Assembly (NCBI RefSeq): GCF_000725125.1
Contig: NZ_JFCB01000019.1
Span: 86,947-150,946 of the forward strand
Length of the DNA stretch: 64,000 bases
Source: Streptomyces toyocaensis
GTDB taxonomy: Bacteria; Actinomycetota; Actinomycetes; Streptomycetales; Streptomycetaceae
Reading direction: 5' to 3'
Each line of letters starts with the position of its first letter. Position 1 is the stretch's first letter. Below the pieces are notes generated by a model that did not search any database, was not told where the DNA came from, and saw nothing but the letters and a program-made list of their open reading frames with translations. The translations under genes were made by a program, and so were the position numbers. This document shows, one piece after another, positions 40,001 to 51,880 of this stretch.

Positions 40001-41745
40001 CAGACGACGCCCGGCGCACCGCCCGTGCCCTGCGCGCAGAGCGCTCCGAGATCGCCGGCGCACCCGACGACGTACCCGAGGACGGCGCCGAAGCGCCGCA
40101 GGCGTCCCTGCCCGCCCTGCGCGAGGCCTACCGGGCCGCGTCCCAGGTGTACGAGAAGGTCGGCGTCGGCGCCGATCTGCGCGCCGAACAGGCTCGCGCG
40201 GAGAGCGACGAGAGTGCGGCCCGCGCGGACCTGGACCGCCTCAGCAACAAGGTCCGCACCCGCGCCGAGCAGCTGCTGACGTCGCCCGACGGCTCCGACG
40301 GACCCAGCCGGCAGGCCGCCGCCGCCCGTGCCGAGGAACTGGTGCAGCTCCTGGAGACCCGGATGTCCGGCGCGAGCGAGCAGCTCGGACGGCTGCGCGG
40401 CGAGGCCGAACGGCTCGCGCCCGAGGACGGCGAGGCGCACACCGGGCTCCCCGAGGAGCTGGTCCCGGCCGACGCCGGGCACGCACAGGCGCTGCTGCGC
40501 ACCGCCACCACCGAACTCGGCGCCCGTAACGAGGCGTTGAACGGGGCACGGGAGGCCCACGCCGAACTGCTCGAAGCGCACCGCGCCGCCGAGGACGCCG
40601 CCGGTGGCTTCGACGAGATCGCCGCCCTGCTCCGCGACCTGCTGCGCGAGCACACCACGGAGGAGGAGCAGGAGCAGCCCGAGCCCTACCCGGGCAGCCT
40701 CGAAGAGGCCCGGCAGTCCGCCGCCGAGGCCCGCCGCTCGCTGCGCGGCTGCGCCGCCGACCTGTCCGCCGCCGAGTCGGCCGTGCGCGAGGCCGGCGAC
40801 GTCCTCGTCCGGCACGCCAACTCCACGCGCTACGAGCAGGTCCGCACCCCTGCCCGCCAGCAGATCCGCGAACTGCCCGCCACCGCGCTGCCGGAACACG
40901 CCCAGAAGTGGGCGGAGGCCTTCGCACCCCGGCTCCGGGTCCTCACCGACGAGCTGGAGCAACTGGAGCGCAACCGCGACTCGATCGTGGACCGCCTGCG
41001 GGGCCTCGTCGAGTCCGCCCTCGCCACCCTGCGCTCGGCCCAGCGGCTGTCGCGGCTGCCGGAAGGCCTCGGCGAGTGGTCCGGGCAGGAGTTCCTGCGC
41101 ATCCGCTTCGAGGAACCCGACCAGGCCACCCTCACCGAGCGCCTCGGCGACGTCATCGACGAGGCGACCCGCGCGGCCGTCAGGAAGAACTCCGACCTGC
41201 GGCGCGACGGCGTGTCCCTGTTGCTGCGCGGGGTCGCCGCCGCCCTCCAGCCGAAGGGCGTCGCCGTCGAGATCCTCAAGCCCGACGCGGTACTGCGCGC
41301 CGAGCGGGTACCCGTCGGCCAGATGGGCGACGTGTTCTCCGGCGGCCAGCTGCTCACCGCCGCCATCGCCCTGTACTGCACGATGGCCGCCCTGCGCTCC
41401 AACGACCGGGGCAGGGACAAGCACCGGCACGCGGGAACGCTGTTCCTGGACAACCCCATCGGCCGGGCCAACGCCACGTACCTGCTGGAACTCCAGCGGG
41501 CCGTGGCCGACGCGCTCGGCGTCCAGCTGCTGTACACCACCGGCCTGTTCGACACGACGGCGCTCGCCGAGTTCCCGCTGGTCATCCGGCTGCGCAACGA
41601 CGCCGACCTGCGGGCGGGGCTGAAGTACATCAGCGTGGAGGAGCACCTGAGGCCGGGGCTTCCCCAACAGGACCCGGCCGAGGAGGCGCACAGCGAGATC
41701 ACCGCGACCCGCATGTTCAAGCGGCCCGCCCCGGCGAGCGGCTGA
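37093..41745 (+). CDS. SMC-like ATPase (MukB/JetC-type), 1550 residues
   Basis: A very large ATPase. The head is split as in SMC proteins: the N-terminal Walker A LENGGGKSVLL (K69) and the C-terminal ABC signature VFSGGQLLTAAIALY (about 1413-1427), with a Walker B GTLFLDNP (D1453). Between them, Ala/Glu/Arg-rich coiled coils (about 270-640 and 800-1300) flank a non-coil hinge-like domain (about 685-790). The Walker B ends in Asn-Pro where Glu is usual. It probably pairs with the two upstream proteins as a condensin-like complex that acts on DNA topology or invading plasmids. ATG 37093 follows AGAG; no nuclease gene follows. Confidence 0.75.
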   Translation: MYELSRVRLYSIGPAGARYADTVLDLRGVGGVVPDPAPAQAEFFEEEPVGPPRRPAPAGVLFLENGGGKSVLLKLIFSVMLPGHRNTLGGASSGVLRKFLLADDCGHVALEWQHVQTGECVVVGKVSEWRGRQVSNDPRKFAEAWYSLRPGPGLGLDNLPVAESTAVRPPAEGQSGARGRRRTMKGFRDALTEAGRNYPHLEVHWEEIHERWTEHLGDLGLDPELFRYQREMNADEGEAAGLFAVKKDSDFTDLLLRAVTDTRDTDGLADLVSGFGNKLGRRAELIAERDFTAGSVDLLGRIVEAAEARARAREIHTAAERRTRTLARRLSARGARERVRAADLTGRVTAAAYAVTHAESARGHSALISAELAYRHASLALAAAEKSAATQKRELADARTLYSSWQAAEAVLRHRAAADRVARVSAAIREAERDAAPALAARAEAAVDLVRALHAAARNADNLANEEEARSAALQEASDGAHRDATAAATEAQRARSEIGHLRQRLTEVEQETAEAVRAGWLDDSAPDADPARAALAASDAEKTAVAAWDTAREASRRATEHAREAAAAENRAELTAARAADAATAAERAHEGERRTAEALAAEQRLAELLSLPGSPTGRRTGVPAQRMDADRAAADSGARPSPGEEALTAEQLDRFADELRELLDDAVSSAERQLFDLRTAAADDARILGALGDGGLLPPGPDVLATVEFLGEHGIPALPGWRYLAQAVDPADHARVLAARPELVDGVVITDPDSHVRAREALSEAALLPRSAVAVGTAAALLAPTPAPGTDSGDVFLVPPNPAMHDEHAADEERQALRARATARDEEIRVLAARLGKDRELAARLVSWRTGCPAGRLTELAGTARGARAFAEEAEAELAEARTRRAEAEEAAAEAARVRDERQEAAQRARRAADALAGLAFRLRERAGWQVKLRELADDAAEAEARAQSCLERARAADEDRRGAQRAADDARRTARALRAERSEIAGAPDDVPEDGAEAPQASLPALREAYRAASQVYEKVGVGADLRAEQARAESDESAARADLDRLSNKVRTRAEQLLTSPDGSDGPSRQAAAARAEELVQLLETRMSGASEQLGRLRGEAERLAPEDGEAHTGLPEELVPADAGHAQALLRTATTELGARNEALNGAREAHAELLEAHRAAEDAAGGFDEIAALLRDLLREHTTEEEQEQPEPYPGSLEEARQSAAEARRSLRGCAADLSAAESAVREAGDVLVRHANSTRYEQVRTPARQQIRELPATALPEHAQKWAEAFAPRLRVLTDELEQLERNRDSIVDRLRGLVESALATLRSAQRLSRLPEGLGEWSGQEFLRIRFEEPDQATLTERLGDVIDEATRAAVRKNSDLRRDGVSLLLRGVAAALQPKGVAVEILKPDAVLRAERVPVGQMGDVFSGGQLLTAAIALYCTMAALRSNDRGRDKHRHAGTLFLDNPIGRANATYLLELQRAVADALGVQLLYTTGLFDTTALAEFPLVIRLRNDADLRAGLKYISVEEHLRPGLPQQDPAEEAHSEITATRMFKRPAPASG

Positions 41746-41767
41746 CAGGCGTCGTGCCGGAGACGGC

Positions 41768-42565
41768 TCAGAAGCCGTAGCCCATCCGCCGGGACAGCTC
41801 GGCCGCCGCTCCGGCCGTCCGGCTGCCCAGCCGGGGCAGCCGGTCCGCGGTCAGCCGGTAGACCGGACCCGAGACGCTGATCGCCGCGATCACCGTGCCG
41901 TCGTGGGAGCGGACCGGCGCCGCGACGGCCGCGAGTCCCGGCTCCAGCTCCTCCAGCGTCGTGGCGTACCCCTGCTCGATCACCTGTTCCAGCTCACCGC
42001 GCAGCATGGCCGGGTCGGTGATCGTGCGCTCCGTGAACCGGTGCAGCCGGCGGGCAAGGTGGCTGTCGCGCAGGGCGGGTGACATGTGGGCCAGAAACAC
42101 CTTGCCGCTCGAGGTGGCGTGCAGCGGGGTGCGCCTGCCGAGCCAGTTCTGCGCCGTGACCGATGCCGTTCCCCGCGCCTGCATGATGTTGACGGCCGCG
42201 TCCTCGTCCGGCACGGCCGTGTTCACCGTCTCGCCCAGCTCGTCCGCGAGTTCCCGACACACCGGGACGCCCTCCTGGGAGATGTCGAGCCGCAGGGCGG
42301 CCGCCCCGGCGAGACGCAGCACGCCGGCCCCCAGGCGGTACTTGCCGTGGCCTCGGGCCTGCGCCACCAGGCCGCGATTCTCCAGCACGCCGAGCAGCCG
42401 GAAGGCAGTGGACTTGTGCACCCCGAGTTCGCCGGCGATCTCCGTGACCCCCGCCTCGCCCTGCCGGGCGAGGATCTCCAGGACGCTCACGGCACGGTCC
42501 ACGGACTGCACGGCACCTGTCGGGCTCTTCCCGTCCCTCCCCGACTCGTTCTGCGCGCGGGTCAT
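41768..42565 (-). CDS. IclR-family transcriptional regulator
   Basis: A 265-residue IclR-type regulator. The N-terminal winged helix (about residues 18-80) has AVQSVDRAVSVLEILARQGEAGVTEIAGELGVHKSTAFRLLGVLENRGLV. The C-terminal ligand-binding GAF-like domain (about 95-260) has VNIMQARGTASVT, PLHATSSGKVFLAHM and AAPVRSHDGTVIAAISVSGPVYR. ATG 42565 is used because the upstream frame is low-complexity. The target is unknown: the gene converges with the SMC-like operon (22-base gap) and stands alone. The glycerol genes 9 kb to the right are IclR-regulated in some streptomycetes, but are too far to link by position. Confidence 0.92.
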   Translation of the reverse strand: MTRAQNESGRDGKSPTGAVQSVDRAVSVLEILARQGEAGVTEIAGELGVHKSTAFRLLGVLENRGLVAQARGHGKYRLGAGVLRLAGAAALRLDISQEGVPVCRELADELGETVNTAVPDEDAAVNIMQARGTASVTAQNWLGRRTPLHATSSGKVFLAHMSPALRDSHLARRLHRFTERTITDPAMLRGELEQVIEQGYATTLEELEPGLAAVAAPVRSHDGTVIAAISVSGPVYRLTADRLPRLGSRTAGAAAELSRRMGYGF

Positions 42566-42681
42566 GGTTCGGCTCTCACCATCCGTCGGGGCGGTTGCGC
42601 AGCACGCTCGGGTGTGCGTCATACGAGACCCCAGGGTACCGAGAGCCCGTGCGGCGACGGTGTCGGTGAGGCCGGGCGGTG

Positions 42682-43251
42682 TCAGGAGTGGGAGAGCTGT
42701 CCGGCTCCACCGCGACGGCGTATCCGTGCCCGTGCGCGCTCGGCCGACCGCTCCTGACGGCTGGCGCGGCGCCGCTCGCGCCGCAGTGCGCGCGCCGTGC
42801 TGCTGGGGACGGACACCACACCGTGGCGCTGGTTCCAGACCTGGCGGGTCACCCACACGTCCAGTGCCGCCCAGGTGGCCAGGATCGTACTGACGACGCT
42901 GCTGATGACCATGGGGAACGCCAGCCAGGACCCGGCCAGCGTGCACAGGAGAGCCACCATGGCCTGAATCAGTGTCACGGCGATGACCAGCACCGCCCGC
43001 ACGGCCGCGGTCCGGACCGGGTCCGGCAGTCGGCGCCGTCGCGCCGGTTCCTCGACCCACAGCGGCCGGTGGTACGCGTGCTGCCGGCCGCTGTGGGGCG
43101 AGGAACCGGCCCGGTCCTCGCGTGCCGCGCCGCCGGCTGCCCGGTTCTCGGCCGCGGGTATGCCGCGGCCCGGTGCCCCGGCATCCGGCCCTGTCGTCGT
43201 CCGCGCCGCCGTGCCGCCCTCGGGCGCCTCGCGCCGCTCCGCCGTGCCCAT
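42682..43251 (-). CDS. Two-span membrane protein, basic C-terminus
   Basis: A 189-residue protein. The first 75 residues are low-complexity (Ala/Gly/Arg/Thr-rich). Two hydrophobic segments at about 85-105 and 109-130 (VRAVLVIAVTLIQAMVALLCTLAG and AFPMVISSVVSTILATWAALDVWV) are followed by a VTRQVWNQRHGVVSVPS segment and a strongly basic Arg-rich tail. No family is recognised beyond a Streptomyces hypothetical membrane protein. ATG 43251 is chosen because GGGGAG lies about 10 bases before it; GTG 43269 is an alternative. It is divergent from the conservon, 418 bases away. Confidence 0.7.
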   Translation of the reverse strand: MGTAERREAPEGGTAARTTTGPDAGAPGRGIPAAENRAAGGAAREDRAGSSPHSGRQHAYHRPLWVEEPARRRRLPDPVRTAAVRAVLVIAVTLIQAMVALLCTLAGSWLAFPMVISSVVSTILATWAALDVWVTRQVWNQRHGVVSVPSSTARALRRERRRASRQERSAERARARIRRRGGAGQLSHS

Positions 43252-43669
43252 CAACGTGTCACTCCCCACCGCCGGCCAACCACTCGCTCGTGTCCGAAGA
43301 CCCCACTCCCCAGTGGCTGCCCGGCTTGCGCTGTTTTACGCCGCCCGGGTGCGGGGCACGGCTCCTGTGGCCGATTCCGCCCCCATGTCCCACAGAGGAG
43401 GACGAACGGAGCGTCGCGAAGATTCCCGACTGGGAAAGGAATCGGCCAACCGTCCCTGTCCCTCCGGGAGATGGGTCCGGGACGCCCGCCCCGGATTCCG
43501 GCAGGCAATCTCCCGCAATGAGCGGACAACTCACCATCTCCTGCCACCGGCACGGAACTGCAGCTTCCGGACGCGTCTTCGAGTTGGCCCCGGCGCGGTA
43601 GTAGGCTCGCGCCGTTTGTTGACGCACATGTGTGCCCCCGTTCGCCCGGGGGCCGAGCTGGGGGAGGCC
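43252..43669. other. 418-base intergenic region before the conservon
   Basis: No convincing gene is seen. The region must hold the promoters of the divergent membrane protein gene and the conservon. A TAGTAGGCT element at about 43599-43607 resembles a -10 box, but no good -35 was found at the right spacing. A purine-rich GAGGAGGACG at about 43394 is not followed by a start codon. A short 27-codon frame at 43518-43601 lacks a ribosome site. Confidence 0.4.
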
Positions 43670-46669
43670 ATGCGCTTTCGCGGGAAGTCCATCCGCCGGA
43701 AGATCGTGGCGCTGCTTCTCGTGCCGCTGGTGTCCCTGACGACGATCTGGGCCTTCACCACGGTGCTCACGGGCCGCGAGGCGAGTCACCTCTTCGACGT
43801 GTCGGCGGTGATGGAGGACGTCGGCTACCCCGTCGAGGACACCGTGCGCGTCCTCCAGCAGGAGCGCCGCCAGACCCTCGTCCATCTCGCCGACCCCCGC
43901 GCCTCCGACGGACTCGCCGCACTCCGGCGCAGCCGCGCCGCCACCGACAAGGCCGTCGCGCACGTCCGCAGGAACGCGGCCGACGCCGACGTGCGCGAGG
44001 CCATGCACGGCGACTCCGGCGAGCTGAACGCGGTGCTGGACTCCTTCGACGGCATCGAGTCCCTCCGGCGCAGCGTCGAGGACGGCACCGTCGACCGCTC
44101 CCAGGCCCTCGACCTCTACAACCGGCTGATCGATCCGTGCTACGTGCTGCTGGCCAATCTGCACGTGGTCGAGGACGTCGAGCTCGACAAGCAGTATCGC
44201 GCCCTCGTCGGTCTCGCCCGAGCCCGTGAACTGCTCTCCCGTGAGGACGCCCTGCTCGGCTCCGCCCTCATCGTCGGCAAGCTGTCCCGTTCCGAGGTCC
44301 GGGACATCTCCGACCTCGTGGCCCAGCGCACGCTGATGTACGACGCCGGGCTGCCGCAGCTGCCCGCGTCCGAACGCGACCGCTACGAGACCTTCTGGAA
44401 GAACGCCGCCTCCGCCCCGCTGCGGGTCGGCGAGGAGGCCGCCGTCTCCTCCGGCACCGGGCCGCCCCGCGGGATCACCGCCAAGAGCTGGGACACCGCC
44501 GCGGGCAACGTGCTCACCGAACTCGGCAGGCTCAACGACCAGGCCACCGACCGCTACCAGGACCGCGTCCGCCCCGTCGCCATGGGCGTCATCGCCCAGG
44601 CCGTCGCCGCGGGCGTCCTCGGACTCATCGCCCTCCTGGTCTCCCTCTTCCTCTCCGTGCGCGTCGGCCGCGGACTCATCCGCGACCTCCGGCAGCTGCG
44701 CCTGGAGGCCCACGAGGCGTCCGGCGTGCGGCTGCCCAGTGTGATGCGCCGCCTCTCGGCGGGTGAACAGGTCGACGTCGAGACCGAGGTCCCGCGACTG
44801 GAGTACGACAAGAACGAGATGGGAGAGGTCGGCCAGGCCCTCAACACCCTGCAGCGCGCCGCCGTGGAGGCCGCCGTCAAACAGGCCGAACTGCGCGCCG
44901 GTGTCTCCGAGGTGTTCGTCAACCTCGCCCGCCGCAGCCAGGTCCTGCTGCACAAGCAGCTCACTCTGCTGGACACCATGGAGCGCAGGACCGAGGACAC
45001 CGAGGAACTCGCCGACCTGTTCCGCCTGGACCACCTCACCACCCGCATGCGCCGGCACGCCGAGGGCCTGGTGATCCTCTCCGGCGCCGCGCCCTCCCGG
45101 CAGTGGCGCAAGCCCGTCCAGCTCATGGACGTCGTACGCGCCGCCGTCGCCGAGGTCGAGGACTACGAGCGCATCGAGGTCCGCCGCCTGCCGAGGGTCG
45201 CCGTCACCGGACCGGCCGTCGCCGACCTCACCCATCTGGTGGCCGAACTGCTGGAGAACGCCACGGTGTTCTCGCCTCCGCACACCGCCGTCCAGGTCCT
45301 GGGGGACCGCGTCGGCAACGGCTTCACCCTGGAGATCCACGACCGCGGGCTCGGTATGGCGGCCGACGCGCTCCTGGACGCCAATCTGCGGCTCGCCGAG
45401 ACCCCGGAGTTCGAACTCTCCGACACGGACCGGCTCGGGCTGTTCGTGGTCAGCCGGCTCGCGCAGCGTCAGAACGTCCGGGTCTCCCTGCAGCCCTCCC
45501 CGTACGGCGGCACCACGGCGGTCGTCTTCATCCCCGACGCGCTCCTGACGGACGACGTCCCGGACACCAACGGGGTCGGCTTCCGTCTCGACCGCCCCCG
45601 GCGCCCCGGGGACGGGGAGCCGGAGGAGAACCGCCGCGCGCTCTCCCAGGTGCCCGTCCAGTTGCCCCGGCTGCCCGCCTCGCTGCTGGACGGGCCGGTC
45701 GAACTGGAGGCCCCCGTCGACCTGGACGCCCTGGACGGATTCACCGGCGCCCTGGGCGACGAGGAGGGCGAGGACGGCGGTCTCTTCCGTCCCCACCGCT
45801 CCCTCGGCGGCACCAAGGACGAGCGGCCTGACCGCGGCCGTGAGCCCCGTCGGCAGAGCACGGGCGTCCCTGAGGGCCCGGACGCGGACGAGGGGACGGG
45901 CGTCCCCGTTCCGCTGACCCGCAGGGCGACGCCCAAGCTGGTCAGCTCCCACGGCCGTCCGGTGCGCGACCAGCGTGCCCGCGGCGGGCGGGCGGACGAG
46001 GGGGAGACGGTCCCGGCGGCCCACCCCGGGCCGGAGGCGGCACCTCCGCCGCCCGCCCGTCGCCGTGGTGAGGACCCCGCGCCACGCCGGGGGCCGGACC
46101 GTCCGGGGCCGGAACCCCTGTCCCCGCTTCCGTCCCGCCGTCGCTCCGGACGGCTCTCCTCCGACCAGGAGCGCGAGGGACCGGATCCGGGGGCACTGCC
46201 GCCCCTGCCCGCCCGCCGGCGGTCCGCGGACGCGTCCCGCCCCGGAGCCGCGGATGCCGCGGAGCGGAGCGGCACGCCGGCAGCGGGCGGCACCGGGCGC
46301 GAGGCCCCGCCGGAGCCGCCCGCCGGGCTTCCCCGGCGCAGCCGCCGCCCTGCGACCCCGCCGGGCGGACCCGACGACTCCACGCCGGCCCTCGAGGGAC
46401 CCGGCACCGGCACCGGCGCCGCACAGCCCGGCTCCGGAGCGCTGCCCCGGCGGGTGCGGCAGGCCAGCCTGGCCCCCCAGCTCAAGCGCAGTGCCGGGCC
46501 CCGGAACGAGGGCAGGACCCTGCCCGTTGAACGGGACGCGGACGAAGTACGCAGCCGCATGGCCTCGCTCCAGCGCGGCTGGCAGCGCGGCCGCGAGGAG
46601 AACGCCGACGGCGACGAGACCGACCGCGGCACAGCACCACGACGAACGACAGAGGGGGACGGTCGATGA
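43670..46669 (+). CDS. cvnA: Conservon sensor kinase-like protein (CvnA)
   Basis: A 999-residue membrane sensor. Transmembrane segment 1 is at about residues 11-33, an extracytoplasmic nitrate/sulfonate-sensing-type helical domain at about 45-300, and segment 2 at about 307-330, then a HAMP-like linker. A degenerate dimerisation box (FRLDHLTTRMRRHAEGL) and an HATPase_c domain (ELLENATVFSPP, about 520-620) follow. Residues 625-999 are Pro/Arg/Gly-rich and probably disordered. In conservons this protein acts with a small Ras-like GTPase at the membrane (established knowledge for S. coelicolor Cvn9). ATG 43670 follows GGGGGAGG. It overlaps cvnB by 4 bp. Confidence 0.9.
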   Translation: MRFRGKSIRRKIVALLLVPLVSLTTIWAFTTVLTGREASHLFDVSAVMEDVGYPVEDTVRVLQQERRQTLVHLADPRASDGLAALRRSRAATDKAVAHVRRNAADADVREAMHGDSGELNAVLDSFDGIESLRRSVEDGTVDRSQALDLYNRLIDPCYVLLANLHVVEDVELDKQYRALVGLARARELLSREDALLGSALIVGKLSRSEVRDISDLVAQRTLMYDAGLPQLPASERDRYETFWKNAASAPLRVGEEAAVSSGTGPPRGITAKSWDTAAGNVLTELGRLNDQATDRYQDRVRPVAMGVIAQAVAAGVLGLIALLVSLFLSVRVGRGLIRDLRQLRLEAHEASGVRLPSVMRRLSAGEQVDVETEVPRLEYDKNEMGEVGQALNTLQRAAVEAAVKQAELRAGVSEVFVNLARRSQVLLHKQLTLLDTMERRTEDTEELADLFRLDHLTTRMRRHAEGLVILSGAAPSRQWRKPVQLMDVVRAAVAEVEDYERIEVRRLPRVAVTGPAVADLTHLVAELLENATVFSPPHTAVQVLGDRVGNGFTLEIHDRGLGMAADALLDANLRLAETPEFELSDTDRLGLFVVSRLAQRQNVRVSLQPSPYGGTTAVVFIPDALLTDDVPDTNGVGFRLDRPRRPGDGEPEENRRALSQVPVQLPRLPASLLDGPVELEAPVDLDALDGFTGALGDEEGEDGGLFRPHRSLGGTKDERPDRGREPRRQSTGVPEGPDADEGTGVPVPLTRRATPKLVSSHGRPVRDQRARGGRADEGETVPAAHPGPEAAPPPPARRRGEDPAPRRGPDRPGPEPLSPLPSRRRSGRLSSDQEREGPDPGALPPLPARRRSADASRPGAADAAERSGTPAAGGTGREAPPEPPAGLPRRSRRPATPPGGPDDSTPALEGPGTGTGAAQPGSGALPRRVRQASLAPQLKRSAGPRNEGRTLPVERDADEVRSRMASLQRGWQRGREENADGDETDRGTAPRRTTEGDGR

Positions 46670-47100
46670 CCGCACCGAGGGCCACCGGCCACACCGAGAC
46701 CGACAAGGGGGAGCTGAACTGGCTCCTCGACGACCTGGTGGACCGCGTCGCCAGCATCCGCAAGGCGATCGTGCTCTCCGGCGACGGCCTGCCCACCGGC
46801 GCGTCGAAGGACCTGACCCGGGAGGACAGTGAGCACCTGGCCGCCGTCGCCTCGGGTTTCCACAGCCTCGCCAAGGGCGTGGGCCGCCACTTCGAGGCCG
46901 GTGAGGTCCGCCAGACCGTCGTCGAACTCGACGAGGCGTTCCTGTTCGTCACCGCCGCCGGCGACGGCAGCTGCCTCGCCGTCCTCGCGGACGCCGACTC
47001 GGACGTCGGGCAGGTCGCCTACGAGATGACGCTTCTCGTGAAGCGGGTCGGTGTGCATCTGGGCGCCGCTCCGCGCACCGATCTGCCCTCGGGCGGGTAG
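46666..47100 (+). CDS. cvnB: Roadblock/LC7 protein (CvnB)
   Basis: A 144-residue roadblock/LC7-domain protein, the second conservon component. The domain (about residues 18-120) has LNWLLDDLVDRVASIRKAIVLSGDGLPTGASKDL, AAVASGFHSLAKGVGRHF and a C-terminal FLFVTAAGDGSCLAVLADADSDVGQVAYEM. Roadblock proteins bind and may act as GAPs for MglA/Ras-type GTPases (family knowledge), here CvnD. ATG 46666 overlaps the cvnA stop, and cvnC follows after 9 bases. The cognate GTPase is separated from it by the 3.7-kb oxoprolinase gene (see findings). Confidence 0.93.
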   Translation: MTAPRATGHTETDKGELNWLLDDLVDRVASIRKAIVLSGDGLPTGASKDLTREDSEHLAAVASGFHSLAKGVGRHFEAGEVRQTVVELDEAFLFVTAAGDGSCLAVLADADSDVGQVAYEMTLLVKRVGVHLGAAPRTDLPSGG

Positions 47101-47109
47101 TGGGACGAC

Positions 47110-47505
47110 ATGAGCGCTGACGGTCAGGGTGGAAGCCACTGGTTCGACGACGAGGCCGGACCGGTCGTCCGTCCGTACGCCATGACGCGGGGCCGCACCA
47201 CCAGTGCGGTCCAGCACCGCCTCGACCTGATCGCGGTGGTCGTCACGGAGCCGCACGCGGACGATCCGGAGAACGATCCCACCCTGTCCCCGGAACACGT
47301 GGGCATCGTGGAACTGTGCCGTGACACCTCGCAGACGGTCGCCGAACTCGCCGCCGAACTCGACCTGCCGATCGGAGTGGTCCGGGTCCTCGTCGGAGAC
47401 CTCGTGAACTTCGAATTCGTCCATGTGAACCGGCCCGTACCCCCGGCCGAACTGCCCGACGAGAGTATTCTGCGCGACGTGATCAACGGCCTCCGGGCGC
47501 TGTGA
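47110..47505 (+). CDS. cvnC: DUF742 protein (CvnC)
   Basis: A 131-residue DUF742 protein, the third conservon component. The family pattern is present: an N-terminal DEAGPVVRPYAMTRGRT, a central LDLIAVVVTE, EHVGIVELCRDTSQTVAELAAELDLPIGVVRVLVGDLVNFEFVHV and a C-terminal LRDVINGLRAL. The central part looks like a helix-turn-helix, although the role in signalling is unclear. In typical conservons cvnD follows directly, usually with a start-stop overlap; here the next start is the oxoprolinase gene, 24 bases downstream. ATG 47110 has a weak GGACG-type ribosome site. Confidence 0.92.
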   Translation: MSADGQGGSHWFDDEAGPVVRPYAMTRGRTTSAVQHRLDLIAVVVTEPHADDPENDPTLSPEHVGIVELCRDTSQTVAELAAELDLPIGVVRVLVGDLVNFEFVHVNRPVPPAELPDESILRDVINGLRAL

Positions 47506-47529
47506 CCGGCGCGGAAGCGGGGTACTGAC

Positions 47530-51193
<3,664 letters not shown>

Positions 51194-51213
<20 letters not shown>

Positions 51214-51796
51214 GCGCGGCAAGCCCCCGGTCGAGCCCGTCACGCTCAAGATCCTGGTGGCCGGCGGCTTCGGCGTGGGCAAGACCACGCTCGTCGGCGC
51301 GGTCAGCGAGATCAGGCCGCTGCGCACCGAGGAACTCCTCACCGAGGCCGGCCGTCCGGTCGACGACACCAGCGGCGTGGAGGCGAAGAACACCACCACC
51401 GTGGCCATGGACTTCGGCCGCATCACGCTCCGCGAGGACCTGGTGCTGTACCTCTTCGGCACGCCCGGCCAGGAGCGGTTCTGGTTCATGTGGGACGAAC
51501 TGTCCGAGGGCGCTCTCGGAGCCGTCGTCCTCGCGGACACCCGCCGGCTGGAGGACTGCTTCGCGGCCATCGACTACTTCGAGCGGCGCTCCATACCGTT
51601 CCTGGTCGGCGTCAACTGTTTCGACGGGGCCGCGCGTTACCCGACCGAGGACATCCGCCGGGCGCTCGATCTCGACGACCACGTACCGCTGCTGACGTGT
51701 GACGCGCGGGACCGCGAGGCGGTCAAGGAAGTCCTCATCGGCGTCGTCCAGCACGCCATGGCCCAGGCCTCGCAGCGACGGGCGGTCACCACCTGA
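51194..51796 (+). CDS. cvnD: Ras-like GTPase of the conservon (CvnD)
   Basis: A 200-residue MglA/ATP_bind_1-type small GTPase. G1 is GGFGVGKTT (residues 24-32), and G3 is LFGTPGQERFWFMW, with Thr-Thr-Val as the switch I region (NTTTVAMDFG). The G4 position reads NCFD in place of NKxD, common in conservon GTPases. It works with CvnA, CvnB and CvnC. ATG 51194 is preceded by GGAGAAGAG and overlaps the end of the oxoprolinase gene by 20 bases. No cytochrome P450 gene (cvnE/cvnF) follows; the next gene is the convergent glpK. Confidence 0.93.
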
Positions 51797-51813
51797 GGAG
51801 ACGGATCGCGCAC

Positions 51814-51849
51814 GCGGCCCGTAACCCCGCCGACCGGAGTACGGGCCGC
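51814..51849. terminator. 10-bp hairpin between cvnD and glpK
   Basis: GCGGCCCGTA at 51814-51823 pairs perfectly with TACGGGCCGC at 51840-51849 around a 16-base loop. It lies between the convergent cvnD and glpK genes and can serve both. Confidence 0.65.
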
Positions 51850-51880
51850 CGCGCGGAGGGGGACGCGCCGCGCAGCGCGG

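Noticed and set aside
41746..43251. A JetD-like nuclease as fourth gene of the SMC-like operon
   Set aside because: The region downstream contains a convergent IclR regulator and a membrane protein on the minus strand; no toprim or nuclease motif was seen here or upstream of 34597.
43518..43601. 27-codon frame upstream of cvnA
   Set aside because: ATG without a ribosome site, and a -10-like TAGTAGGCT overlaps its end; more likely part of the promoter region.
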